From positions 3,396,001 through 3,460,000 of the forward strand of contig NZ_CP009621.1 in assembly GCF_000973725.1 (NCBI RefSeq): a stretch of 64,000 bases of DNA, written 5' to 3'. This document shows positions 27,968 to 37,320 of this stretch, piece after piece (position 1 is the stretch's first letter; every line of letters begins with the position of its first letter). Both the position numbers and the translations under genes were made by a program. The notes beneath the pieces were generated by a model. The model had not been told where the DNA came from. It saw nothing but the letters and a program-made list of their open reading frames with translations, and did no database searches. The DNA is from Pontibacter korlensis. GTDB taxonomy: Bacteria; Bacteroidota; Bacteroidia; Cytophagales; Hymenobacteraceae.

Positions 27968-28750
27968 ATGAAAAAGTTAGAAAACAAAGTAGCATTGATT
28001 ACAGGTGCTGCCCAAGGAATTGGCGCTGAATCGGCTTTGAGAATGGCTGAAGAAGGTGCAATAGTAATTGTTGCTGATTTAAGTGAAGACTTAGGTGTTA
28101 AAACTGTCGATTTGATAAAATCTAAAGGTGGTAAAGCAGATTTTATTAAAATTGATGTTACTAAAGAAGAAGAATGGATCAACGGTATTGCAGAAATTAA
28201 ATCAAAATATGGTGCTTTACACATATTAGTAAATAATGCAGGGATCGGAAGGCCTTCTCCTATCACCGAAATGAGTTATGAAACTTTCAGGTTAGTGTTT
28301 GCAATCAATTTGGATGGAATGTTCCTGGGAATGAAGCACGCTATTCCGTTAATGACACAAAGCAATGGTGGAAGTATTATCAACCTGTCTTCTACAGCCT
28401 CAAAAAAAGCCTATGCAAATATGTCGGCTTACTGTGCCAGTAAGGCTGGTCTCGCACAATTGACAAAAGTTGCAGCGCTAGAATGTGCACAAAACAGGAC
28501 AGGAATACGTGTAAACTCTATACATCCAGGGATAATTGAAACACCGGCTTGGGATTCTTTAGGGGCGCTTAATGGTGCTGATCCCTCTACAAAAGTTGAT
28601 TTGGATCAGATGGCAGAAGCTACAGTTGCTCTGGGATATAAAGGCAAACCAAAGGATATCGCGAACGCCATTATATACCTAGCTAGTGAAGAAAGTAGCT
28701 ATGTGACTGGTAGTGAACTTACAGTTGATGGCGGTCAGGCTATTTTATAA
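27968..28750 (+). CDS. Short-chain dehydrogenase/reductase (classical SDR)
   Basis: A 260-residue classical SDR with cofactor motif TGAAQGIGAESALRMAEEGA, NNAGIG (near 89), the Ser in INLSSTASKKAYANM (near 138) and the YxxxK pair in SAYCASKAGLAQL (near 153). NSIHPGIIETPAWDS and SSYVTGSELTVDGG are standard. NAD is suggested by the acidic residue after the second strand (VVADLSEDLG). The substrate is unknown; the closest labels are glucose 1-dehydrogenase or 3-beta-hydroxysteroid dehydrogenase-like. AT-rich block member. Confidence 0.9.
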   Translation: MKKLENKVALITGAAQGIGAESALRMAEEGAIVIVADLSEDLGVKTVDLIKSKGGKADFIKIDVTKEEEWINGIAEIKSKYGALHILVNNAGIGRPSPITEMSYETFRLVFAINLDGMFLGMKHAIPLMTQSNGGSIINLSSTASKKAYANMSAYCASKAGLAQLTKVAALECAQNRTGIRVNSIHPGIIETPAWDSLGALNGADPSTKVDLDQMAEATVALGYKGKPKDIANAIIYLASEESSYVTGSELTVDGGQAIL

Positions 28751-28851
28751 AAACACTTTGTGGCTTCGGCAATAAAAATACATGCCAAAGGCCCAGACCT
28801 TTTTGGAAAACTTTGTTATTAACACAGAGCCAGCTTTGAAACTAAAAGTAG

Positions 28852-29229
28852 GTGCAAACTCGTCTGTTACCGAAGACTATAATCCCATCCCTCGGACGTT
28901 TTATCGGAAATCGCATCGAAAATATTGTAGCTAGTATGCTAGCACACGGCCCGATCAACTACCATCCCGTTTTCCTGGGCACACCCGAAAGTATTGCGGA
29001 CAAACTGCAGCAGTGGTTTGAGGCCGGGGTAGGAAACAGCTTTAACATTATTGGGGATTCCGGTTTAAGCTCACTGGCTGATTTTGTGGAACAGGTGGTT
29101 CCTATCCTGCAGAAGAGAGGCTTGCTACGGACAGAATATACCGGCTCCACCCTACGGGAGCATTTAGGATTACCCTATCAGAACGGCTTTGCTGAATTTG
29201 AGGAAAAGGATCAGGTTGCCGCATCTTAA
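28852..29229 (+). pseudogene. C-terminal fragment of an NtaA-type LLM monooxygenase
   Basis: From about residue 20 the open frame reads GNRIENIVASMLAHGPINYH, TPESIADKLQQWFEAG, VEQVVPILQKRGLLRTEYTG and TLREHLGLPYQNG, matching only the last quarter of enzymes like that at 24258-25613. The catalytic barrel is absent and nothing upstream supplies it, so this is a truncated leftover. The first 15-20 residues look unrelated. It ends 13 bases before the next LLM gene. Confidence 0.75.
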
Positions 29230-29242
29230 TAGTTATTATAAC

Positions 29243-30259
29243 ATGAAAGATAAACAAGATATAGCCTACTCAATTTTAGAGCTTGCTATTGTCTCCCAGG
29301 GGAACACCATCAAGCAGACCCTGAATGATTCATTGGCACTGGCAAGAGAGGCGGAGGCAAATAACTATAAACGCATCTGGTTTGCCGAGCACCATAACTC
29401 AGATAGTATCGCCAGCAGTGCCACAACATTGCTCATCGGGTACGTTGCCGAGAACACCTCTACCATCAGGGTGGGCTCAGGTGGCATCATGCTTCCCAAC
29501 CACTCCCCTTTGATCGTGGCGGAGCAGTTCGGCACCCTTGCCCATCTGTACCCCAACCGAATCGATATGGGCCTAGGGAGGGCACCTGGCACGGACCAGG
29601 CAACAGCCCAGGCCATACGGTCAGATTTCATGCAGCTGGCACAACGGTTCCCCCAGGAAGTGGCTAAAATCCAACAGTACTTTTCCCCGGAAAACAAGAG
29701 CGCCACGGTCAGGGCTAGTGTGGCGGAAGGCACGGGCGTGCCGCTGTATATATTGGGGTCCAGCACGGACAGCGCCCACTTGGCGGCAAAGAAGGGGTTG
29801 CCCTACGCCTTTGCCAGCCATTTCGCCTCAACCCACCTACTCAACGCTTTGAGGATTTACAGGCAGGAATTCCAGCCTTCTGAGTTCCTGGAGGAAGCCT
29901 ACACCATGGCTGGGGTAAATGTCTATATTGCAGACACCGACGAGGAGGCGGAAAGGCTGTTCACCAGCCTGATCAGAATGTTTGTGGGCGTGTTCACCGG
30001 AGCCAGGGATCCACTGCATCCGCCTACAGATTATACTGAGGACCTGAGGGAGATGTTCCAGCATCCTTCCCTGCACCAGATGCTGAAGTATTCCTTTGTG
30101 GGGAGCAAGCAAACCGTTAAGAAGGAAATAGAGGAGTTTCTAGGCCAAACCCGCGTGAACGAGCTGATTGCCGTTTCCACCATGTACGATATACATGACC
30201 GGCTAAAATCTGCCCGGCTATTTGCAGAGATAATGGTGGAAATAAATGAAGGTAGGTAA
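29243..30259 (+). CDS. LLM class flavin-dependent oxidoreductase, paralogue of 8014-9036
   Basis: A 338-residue luciferase-like flavoenzyme almost collinear with the one at 8.0-9.0 kb. Shared segments include KRIWFAEHHNSD, GSGGIMLPNHSPLI, PLYILGSSTDSA and KYSFVGSKQTVKK. I chose the ATG at 29243 (MKDKQDIAYSILEL) because it matches the paralogue's start. The open frame begins earlier, at 29189, within the fragment before it. More GC-rich codon choices than the 8-kb copy suggest separate histories and not a recent tandem duplication. Confidence 0.9.
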   Translation: MKDKQDIAYSILELAIVSQGNTIKQTLNDSLALAREAEANNYKRIWFAEHHNSDSIASSATTLLIGYVAENTSTIRVGSGGIMLPNHSPLIVAEQFGTLAHLYPNRIDMGLGRAPGTDQATAQAIRSDFMQLAQRFPQEVAKIQQYFSPENKSATVRASVAEGTGVPLYILGSSTDSAHLAAKKGLPYAFASHFASTHLLNALRIYRQEFQPSEFLEEAYTMAGVNVYIADTDEEAERLFTSLIRMFVGVFTGARDPLHPPTDYTEDLREMFQHPSLHQMLKYSFVGSKQTVKKEIEEFLGQTRVNELIAVSTMYDIHDRLKSARLFAEIMVEINEGR

Positions 30260-30376
30260 ACTGTTAGATAGAATGACTTCAAAATAATTCCTGCTTCAAA
30301 TATTCTTTTTGCGGCTCGATTTCGCAGGTTCTGGCGCTTAGTTTCGTTTCGGTTCTAGCAAATGTTAGGATCGGCG

Positions 30377-30444
30377 AAAAATAGACCGCACATACGGCAT
30401 AAAAAAATATACCGCTCACCTCGTAAGATGTGCGGTCTATTTTT
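30377..30444. repeat. 17-bp perfect inverted repeat, possible two-way terminator
   Basis: AAAAATAGACCGCACAT (30377-30393) and ATGTGCGGTCTATTTTT (30428-30444) are exact inverted copies separated by 34 bases. The right arm runs into more T, the left starts with A, so transcription could stop from either side. It lies 118 bases after the LLM gene. The arms could also be the ends of a tiny non-coding mobile element. Confidence 0.6.
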
Positions 30445-30680
30445 TTGGAAACAGTCCAAAATGGGTTCAAACACTATCTTCAGAGCGCAAGCGGGTAAAG
30501 ATGAACTACCGGAAGCCTTGACTAAGGGTTTTATACGCCCTGTTACTTAGGAGGTTATAGAATCATTCAAGGTTTAGTATTGCATCGCCCACTTTCAGAC
30601 AGCTCTGGGTCCCATGAGCGGTATACATTCCTATGGGTTGAATAAGAGCTTCCCGGGTTTTACAAAACCACTGTCTCTGC

Positions 30681-30919
30681 GTTGACCCGGACCATCGTCA
30701 CCGTTGACCTATTTGTTGACTTTCACCGTTGACCAGTGCTTTGGGAACGGGCTTTTAACCTTTCCAGCTATACAACTGGATCAGCCGCTGCAATTTCGCG
30801 TTTCCACGCAAAAAGGCCCTTCTGCCATAGAAACCAAAGTGTTTTGCAGTAATTCAAGACACTTCATGGGCAGGTTTGCGTTGACTAACGGTGCATCCGG
30901 CGTTGACTGCACCGTTGAC
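30681..30919 (+). repeat. Spaced array of GTTGAC words
   Basis: GTTGAC starts at 30681, 30703, 30715 and 30728, and again at 30880, 30902 and 30914. The spacing 22 then 12 occurs in both groups. The bases between are not repeated, so this is a word pattern, not a simple duplication. Confidence 0.6.
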
Positions 30920-30977
30920 TTTTGCGTTTCTGTAGGTGCTACCTACGAAGGGAATCAAGTCTAGCGTGGTCCCAGAA

Positions 30978-32662
30978 AACGGCCGTGGCTGTTGCACAAC
31001 TATTTTCAAGTCCTGCCTTTCCTTTTTTTCAGCTTCCCCAAAAGGTCTTCAGTTCAAGCTTTATCAGTTTTAGTTGAAGAAGAGCAGTGAAAATATAAAG
31101 GGACCGCCTCTAAATTCCTGTTGGCGCTCTTTTTCCAGCGCCGTGACCATGATCACGGATTTGGTTGGCTTGAACTTCATGTACTTCTTTAAATTGAAGG
31201 CAATGGCAGCCAGGAGCATGACTTTATGCGCCCCTGATTTTCCCAGGACATTGATCTTGCGCAGGCCATAGTGCTGCACCAGGCTCCCGAACACCGGTTC
31301 CACCGTGCTCTGACGAAGTTTTTTCATGCGCTTGCCGCGCCTGCTGTTCTGCCTGGCGTATGCCCGCTGGTACTGCGCGTCATAGGCCGTGCGAGTTATT
31401 TTCCGGCACCGGGCTTTGGGGGCGCAGGTGGGTTTGGACGCGCACTGCCTGCAGTCCGCCGGGGCCGCCCAGTAGTTCTTCAGCAGCCTGCCGTCCGCAG
31501 TGCGGTCAAAGCCCATGAAAGGAAGCGGCTTTCCCATGGGGCAGGTGTAGCGGTCATGCTCCTTGTCATAGGGAAAGCCCGCTATCTCCGGCTTGTACTT
31601 GCCGAACACGGGTATCCACCCAGTGATGCCCTGCAGCTCGAGCATGTGGTAATTGGAGCCGTTGGAGTAGCCGGCATCGGCCAGCAACTCCTGCATCAGC
31701 AGACCATTGGCTCTGAGCCTGCCTTGCACCTGCATCACCAGGGACGGCAGGTGCTGGCTGTCCCTGCCGTCGGCAAAGTCTGCCCGTACATGACTGATCA
31801 CGCCTTTGGCCGTGTCCACGGCCATGCTGCAGTGGTAATTGAGCTTCCTGGCTTTGCCGGGCTTGACAGAAACGCGGGCATCGGGATCGTGCGGGGAGTA
31901 GTGCGTCTTGTTGCTGAGCAGCTGCGCCTTTTCATTGGTTGATCCGACAGCCCCTGTGGGGCGCTCATTCAGCCGCTGCCAGCGCCTCTCAAGCCGCTTG
32001 AGTTGGTGTTCGGGAGCAGTGATATACAGCCCGGAAGACGGATTCGCTTCTTTATTCACATCCTGATGCTCTGTACCTGCTTTTTGTAAGCGGTTTTCTA
32101 CGGATGCGGCACCTTGCTTGAGAACCAGGCTCTCCATGGAGGCATTGGCCTTAATTGGGGCTGAGTCTATGGCTTGTATACTGCCTGATACCATGCCCTT
32201 CCCCACGCACAGGCTGAAGACTCTGTCAAACAGCGATTCGAACAAGGCCTCGGGGTACAGCTGGCGGGTGCTCAGAGAGGGTGGAGTGCCAGGGCAGCGG
32301 CTCGTCGAGCTGGTAGTCCAGAAAGTAGAGCAGGTCCAGCCGCAGGCTGCAGTGCTCGATGAGTTTTCTGTCTGAGACGATGTTCTCCAGGTAACCCACC
32401 AGGCAGAGCTTGAAGAACACCACTGGATCGATGCTGTGCTGTCCGCAGCTGCCGTAGAGGGGCTGGGTCAGTTCGTAGAGAAAGTCCAGATTTAGATGCT
32501 GCTTAAGCCGTCGGTAAAAGTTATGCTCCGGCACCTAGAGCCGAAAGCGAGAAGTGCAGCTCCTTCTCATCCTTAAAAGTCTTCCTGCCCTGCATAGCAC
32601 CAAAGGTTTAACTTATATGCTTACGGCTGGATTTGAGCAGTTGTGCAACAGCCACGGCCGTT
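30978..32662 (-). mobile_element. IS1182-like insertion sequence
   Basis: About 1.69 kb bounded by exact 24-bp inverted repeats: AACGGCCGTGGCTGTTGCAC plus AACT at 30978-31001, and its reverse complement at 32639-32662. The single transposase reads on the minus strand. A 7-bp word, TCTAGCG, is found near both ends (30960-30966 and 32662-32668), but it abuts only the right end, so the target duplication is not established. Confidence 0.85.
31070..32595 (-). pseudogene. IS1182 family DDE transposase, frameshifted
   Basis: The true start is the ATG at 32595 (MQGRKTFKDEKELHFSLSAL). One base too many after SAL moves the frame, so the next segment, PEHNFYRRLKQHLNLDFLYE, is only reachable from a GTG. 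A second shift near 32268 separates WHSTLS from TRQLYPEALFESLFD. The rest is intact, with ADAGYSNGSNYHMLELQG, a Cys-rich CRQCASKPTCAPKARC region, RRGKRMKKLRQSTVEPVFGS and KINVLGKSGAHKVMLLA at the C-terminus. With two shifts the element should not move by itself unless another copy helps. Confidence 0.85.
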
Positions 32663-32959
32663 CTAGCGATACTTACAAGCAGTATGCAAAATTTATGTGT
32701 AGTAAGTCCCGAATTGCCGTCTCACAAATCAAACCAGTATTTTGATTTATGAGATGAGTTGGTGATACAGTATAGCAGCTTTACTTCTAACACGTATCTC
32801 CAGGCACTCGAAGGAGGTATGAGGTCAAGAGAGTGGGAGCACGTAGCGCTAGAAGATAAAAGGTGAATTTAAGACGTGTTGGCTCCCGTAAAGGGTCTAA
32901 TCAGCCTACTTATGGGGAGCGTACAACAAAGATGCACAGCTTTAGTGTCCGAAGTGCAT
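32663..32959. other. Region between the insertion sequence and tRNA-Glu
   Basis: About 300 bases with no gene. The last 25 bases (from 32936) are the flank that is duplicated at 22.22 kb. Nothing else is recognised. Confidence 0.4.
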
Positions 32960-32993
32960 AAAAAAAGGCCTTCAGTGTTAACTGAAGGCCTTT
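32960..32993 (-). terminator. Terminator of tRNA-Glu
   Basis: AAAGGCCTTCAGT and ACTGAAGGCCTTT form a 13-bp stem with a 4-nt loop. On the minus strand it is followed by a run of T (the A-run at 32960-32966), directly downstream of the tRNA. Confidence 0.8.
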
Positions 32994-32997
32994 CGTG

Positions 32998-33069
32998 TAG
33001 CCCGTAGGGGAATCGAACCCCTGTTACCAGAATGAAAATCTGGCGTCCTAACCCCTAGACGAACGGGCC
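32998..33069 (-). tRNA. tRNA-Glu (anticodon TTC)
   Basis: The minus strand reads GGCCCGTTCGTCTAGGGGTT at the 5' end, an anticodon arm around TTTTCAT giving anticodon TTC, and a T-arm GGGGTTCGATTCCCC. The acceptor stem GGCCCGT/ACGGGCT pairs with one G-T at the end. CCA is not encoded. The gene marks the right edge of the accessory region. Confidence 0.95.
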
Positions 33070-33205
33070 AAATGTTTACTATAACGGGTCGTTCTTGTTG
33101 ATTGACGGTGCAAATATAGCTGGTGTTTTTATATATGCAAAAGCATAAGGTAAATATTTTTTAGGTTTATGCGTAAGAGATTCAATATCAGACTAGAAAA
33201 AAATA

Positions 33206-33237
33206 TTGGTTTTCCACTATGGTATATCGTAACTTTA
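33206..33237 (+). promoter_or_regulatory. Probable gapA promoter
   Basis: TTGG (33206-33209), a 20-bp spacer, then TAACTTTA (33230-33237), close to the Bacteroidota TTG-N19/20-TAnnTTTG pattern. It leaves a leader of about 30 bases before the gapA ATG. Confidence 0.5.
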
Positions 33238-33261
33238 CCAGCATTAACAAACTCTCAATAA

Positions 33262-34263
<1,002 letters not shown>

Positions 34264-34292
34264 GCAAGTAAGTTTCCTAAAGAATATTCTTT

Positions 34293-34330
34293 GAAAGCCC
34301 ACCCTGCTCCAGGGTGGGCTTTCGTTTTTT
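34293..34330 (+). terminator. Terminator of gapA
   Basis: GAAAGCCCACCCTG and CAGGGTGGGCTTTC pair over 14 bp around a 3-nt loop and are followed by GTTTTTT. It lies 30 bases after the gapA stop. Confidence 0.9.
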
Positions 34331-34505
34331 ATGTCCCAGACGAACATCATTTCTAATAAAAGAGTATAAACTGACGAAGGGCATTCTTTATATTAGGCTT
34401 TCGCTATACTTTTACTTCCAGGCTTAATTACCTGATGTACTGTTTGTAGCTTTGGTACCTGTGCGTCTTATTCTCTAATTGAACATCCACTAAACCGTAT
34501 AAAAC

Positions 34506-35357
34506 ATGAGAAGGATTTTAGTACCCACTGATTTTTCGGAGGAAGCACGTAATGCTTATGAGGTAGCTATCTCAATAGCTCGCCGTACAGGAGCGGCCAT
34601 AAAGCTACTTCATGTGGTTGAAACACCTTATTACTCCTCTAATTTTAGTGCCACCGGTGATGTGATGCTTGGCTCCGACAACATGGAGCAGGTGTTTATG
34701 CTGCGCCTACTAGAGAGCACAAAAAGCCAGATGAATGAATTGTTGCGTAGCCTGCCACACGATGGGGTAGAAGTGGTACAAGAGGTGGATGTAGACAGGC
34801 CAATCAGCAAAATCAGGAGAACCATAAAAGAGGATAATGTTGATTTAGTAGTAATGGGCTCGAAAGGGTCAAGCGGGTTAGACGAGTTTCTGATTGGTTC
34901 CAATACAGAAAAAGTGGTACGCACAGCAGAGTGCCCGGTACTGACGGTTAAACACCGCATACCGAATTTTAATGTGCGTGAAATCGTATTAGCCTCCGAT
35001 TTTAAGCGCGAAATCGGGCATGCTATGAGCCACTTTAAGAACTTCCAGGAGCTTTTTGGGGCACGTTTGCACCTGGTATACATTAACACACCTGGCGCCT
35101 TCGAGTCAAGCTCAAACCTGCGGCAGAAGTTGCAGTACACAGCCGAGAAGTATAGTCTTCAGAACTATAGTATCAATATCTATAACGATGTGATGGAGGA
35201 AGATGGCATTCTGCATTTTGCAAACGACATTCAGGCAGACCTGATTATGATGGCTACCCACGGTAGAACAGGCTTGGCTCATCTGCTCAGCGGAAGTATA
35301 GCTGAGGACCTGGTGAACCACACACGTATTCCCGTGCTGACAGTTCACTTGAAGTAA
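34506..35357 (+). CDS. Tandem universal stress protein
   Basis: A 283-residue protein made of two UspA domains (about 1-150 and 155-283). Both carry the ATP-binding signature G-2x-G-9x-G-S/T: MGSKGSSGLDEFLIGSNTEKVV near 116 and THGRTGLAHLLSGSIAEDLV near 245. The N-terminal VPTDFSEEARNAYE is typical; the second domain begins IVLASDFKREI. Such proteins are cytosolic ATP-binding stress factors with no defined reaction. It is followed by its own terminator. Confidence 0.93.
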   Translation: MRRILVPTDFSEEARNAYEVAISIARRTGAAIKLLHVVETPYYSSNFSATGDVMLGSDNMEQVFMLRLLESTKSQMNELLRSLPHDGVEVVQEVDVDRPISKIRRTIKEDNVDLVVMGSKGSSGLDEFLIGSNTEKVVRTAECPVLTVKHRIPNFNVREIVLASDFKREIGHAMSHFKNFQELFGARLHLVYINTPGAFESSSNLRQKLQYTAEKYSLQNYSINIYNDVMEEDGILHFANDIQADLIMMATHGRTGLAHLLSGSIAEDLVNHTRIPVLTVHLK

Positions 35358-35377
35358 CAGTAGGAGTTAGCAAGTTT

Positions 35378-35410
35378 AGCCTGATGCCAAACCGCGTCAG
35401 GCTTTTTTAT
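35378..35410 (+). terminator. Terminator after the universal stress gene
   Basis: AGCCTGA (35378-35384) and TCAGGCT (35397-35403) form a 7-bp stem followed by TTTTT, 20 bases after the stop codon. Confidence 0.65.
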
Positions 35411-35458
35411 TACCGCCCGAAAAGGGTAAATTTGTTCAGGCCAACCAATGGCTACATT

Positions 35459-36340
35459 ATGAGCAAACGCACGAAAATCAGGTTTATCATCAATCCAACT
35501 TCTGGTCCAAAGAGCCGGATAGATGTGCCTGCCCGCATACAGGAACTTCTCGATCATGCTCGGTATTCATATGATATAGTTTACACCACTCATGCCGGCC
35601 ATGCACCAGAGCTTTCCCATGAAGCGGCGAATGCAGGTGTAGAAGTAGTGGTAGCAGTAGGTGGAGACGGCACTGTAAATGAGGTGGCACGCGGGTTACT
35701 GAATACTGAAGCAGCCCTGGCCATACTTCCGAGAGGTTCTGGTAACGGTCTAGCTCGGCACCTGGAAATACCTATGGGTATAGAGGGAGCACTTCGGATA
35801 CTTAATCAGGGGCATATAACAACTATAGACAGTGGTGAAATTAATGGACACCCCTTCTTTACCACTGCCGGGATCGGCTTTGATGCCTACATCAGCTCTG
35901 TATTTGCTGGTAACAAAAAGCGTGGCCTGCAAACTTATGTAGAGCTGGTTATGAAGGAGGTACGCAGCTTTAAGCATTTGCCCGTAAAAGCAAGTATAAA
36001 CGGTAATGATCTAGACACCGACTGTTTTGTGATGGCCTTCGCGAATGCTGCACAGTATGGCAACAATGCTTACATAGCACCTGAAGCTGATATTCAGGAT
36101 GGCTTGTTAGATGTGTGCCTCGTGCGCCGGCTGGACCTGGTAAAAGCTTTGAATTTGAGCTATTGCATGCTAACCAAACAGCTGGCTAATGCTGATAGCG
36201 CGGAGTATTTCAAAACTGAATATGTTACTGTGAAGACAGAGGAGCCGATGTTGTACCATGCCGACGGGGACTTTATGGGCAAAGCGCAGGAGTTTGAGGT
36301 AAAGATGCTGCCGCTGTCACTGAAAGTGTTGGTGCCGTAG
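35459..36340 (+). CDS. Diacylglycerol/lipid kinase family protein (YegS/DgkB-like)
   Basis: A 293-residue lipid kinase. It has FIINPTSGPKS at the N-terminus, the nucleotide-binding GGDGTVNEVARGLL (near 66) and LPRGSGNGLARHLEIP (near 88), and a C-terminal beta-sandwich with LYHADGDFMG. These enzymes phosphorylate diacylglycerol or related lipids at the inner membrane face. I start at the ATG at 35459 (MSKRTKIRFIINP); the longer frame runs back into the terminator of the gene before. Confidence 0.9.
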   Translation: MSKRTKIRFIINPTSGPKSRIDVPARIQELLDHARYSYDIVYTTHAGHAPELSHEAANAGVEVVVAVGGDGTVNEVARGLLNTEAALAILPRGSGNGLARHLEIPMGIEGALRILNQGHITTIDSGEINGHPFFTTAGIGFDAYISSVFAGNKKRGLQTYVELVMKEVRSFKHLPVKASINGNDLDTDCFVMAFANAAQYGNNAYIAPEADIQDGLLDVCLVRRLDLVKALNLSYCMLTKQLANADSAEYFKTEYVTVKTEEPMLYHADGDFMGKAQEFEVKMLPLSLKVLVP

Positions 36341-36395
36341 TTAAGTTGATGATTTGAGGTTGATGTAACGTTTACCTAATTTAAAATTAAGAGTA

Positions 36396-36743
36396 ATGCG
36401 AGATAAAAATAAGAAAGACCGCCAGGGTGTAGTGTATTCTACTGACCAGGAGTTTAATTACGAGTACGAGAATGAGCATGAGGAGGAAACGCTTCCGCCG
36501 CAACAGCAGAACCTGAAAGTAATGCTCGATAAAAAGGCTCGTGGTGGCAAGCAGGTAACCCTTATTACAGGCTTTGTGGGTACAGAGGATAACCTGAAGG
36601 AGCTTGGAAAAATGCTGAAAAGCAAGTGTGGTGTAGGCGGATCAGCTAAGGATGGTGAGATCCTGATCCAGGGTGATTTCCGTGATAAAGCTGTGCAGGT
36701 GCTGCAAGCTGCCGGATACAAAGCAAAAAAAGCCGGAGGATAA
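36396..36743 (+). CDS. SUI1/eIF1-family translation factor (YciH-like)
   Basis: A 115-residue protein whose C-terminal 75 residues form a SUI1 domain: [23 protein letters not shown], then [22 protein letters not shown] and [11 protein letters not shown]. The N-terminal 40 residues are acidic and probably disordered ([16 protein letters not shown]). Bacterial SUI1 proteins bind the ribosome and tune start-codon selection, but their role is not settled. The gene stands alone. Confidence 0.92.
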   Translation: MRDKNKKDRQGVVYSTDQEFNYEYENEHEEETLPPQQQNLKVMLDKKARGGKQVTLITGFVGTEDNLKELGKMLKSKCGVGGSAKDGEILIQGDFRDKAVQVLQAAGYKAKKAGG

Positions 36744-36867
36744 TGCTGAGTATATATTTGAAAAGGTAGAAAGTCAAATTAATACTTGCAGTGGCGCCAT
36801 CCGCTAAGTCATTAGTTGTCCGGTTGCGTCTGCCAAAAGGTGAATAACCTTCTAGCTCCTAAACTCT

Positions 36868-37320
36868 CTAACCTTTTAACTTCATAACGTATTTCTGAGG
36901 CCCTTCCATTAACCAGAAGTTAGCCGTCTGCTGCACAAACACACTACCTGCAAGTGCGGGAGCCTTGGGCGGGGAAGGTTTATAAACCTGTAGCGCTGAT
37001 TGTTGCTGTGTTGTCAGCACAAAACCTATCTCCTCCAGGCGTTGCTGTAGCTGTTGGGCAGTATACTTTTGCACTGGTATGCGAAGCTCGGTACGGCGGT
37101 ATAGTAGCAGCATGGCCAGGCTAAACAGCAGCGAGAAAATAGCCGCATTCAATGCAATCTCCTTTAACATGTCTACCGTGCCGTTCTCCGCAAAGCGACC
37201 ATTAAGGCCATACCATACGGCAGTTAAGATACAGTACATCACAAAGAAGTATAGATTCAGCCGCACAAACCGCAGCAAAGTATAGTTCCGCATAGAAGTT
37301 TGGTAAACAGGTACAGGCAC
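36868..37320 (-). CDS. Small membrane protein of unknown function
   Basis: I do not recognise this 150-residue protein. It has two membrane segments (about 18-40 and 56-76) and a soluble C-terminal half with YTAQQLQQRLEEIGFVLT and a closing FWLMEGPQKYVMKLKG. The GTG start at 37320 overlaps the kdsB stop (TAGTG), which suggests translational coupling. The ATG at 37293 (MRNYTLLRF) is the alternative. Context next to kdsB hints at an envelope role, but that is only guilt by association. Confidence 0.7.
   Translation of the reverse strand: MPVPVYQTSMRNYTLLRFVRLNLYFFVMYCILTAVWYGLNGRFAENGTVDMLKEIALNAAIFSLLFSLAMLLLYRRTELRIPVQKYTAQQLQQRLEEIGFVLTTQQQSALQVYKPSPPKAPALAGSVFVQQTANFWLMEGPQKYVMKLKG

Larger units (their letters stand above)
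30260..30977. other. Gene-free stretch between the LLM gene and the insertion sequence
   Basis: About 700 bases with no credible gene. It contains a strong hairpin (30377-30444) and a patterned set of GTTGAC words (30681-30919). The open frame at 30704-30964 has no recognisable motif and odd composition, so I do not call it. Confidence 0.5.

Noticed and set aside
30704..30964. Open frame of 86 codons before the insertion sequence
   Set aside because: No motif, no ribosome-binding signal seen, and it runs through the GTTGAC array; more likely chance.
32226..32300. Programmed frameshift joining the two transposase parts
   Set aside because: There is no A6/A7-type or other slippery run at the junction, and a second shift exists near the start, so simple decay is more likely.
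30960..32668. TCTAGCG at both sides of the IS as target-site duplication
   Set aside because: The left copy is 11 bases away from the inverted repeat while the right copy touches it, so the geometry is wrong unless the left end is misplaced.
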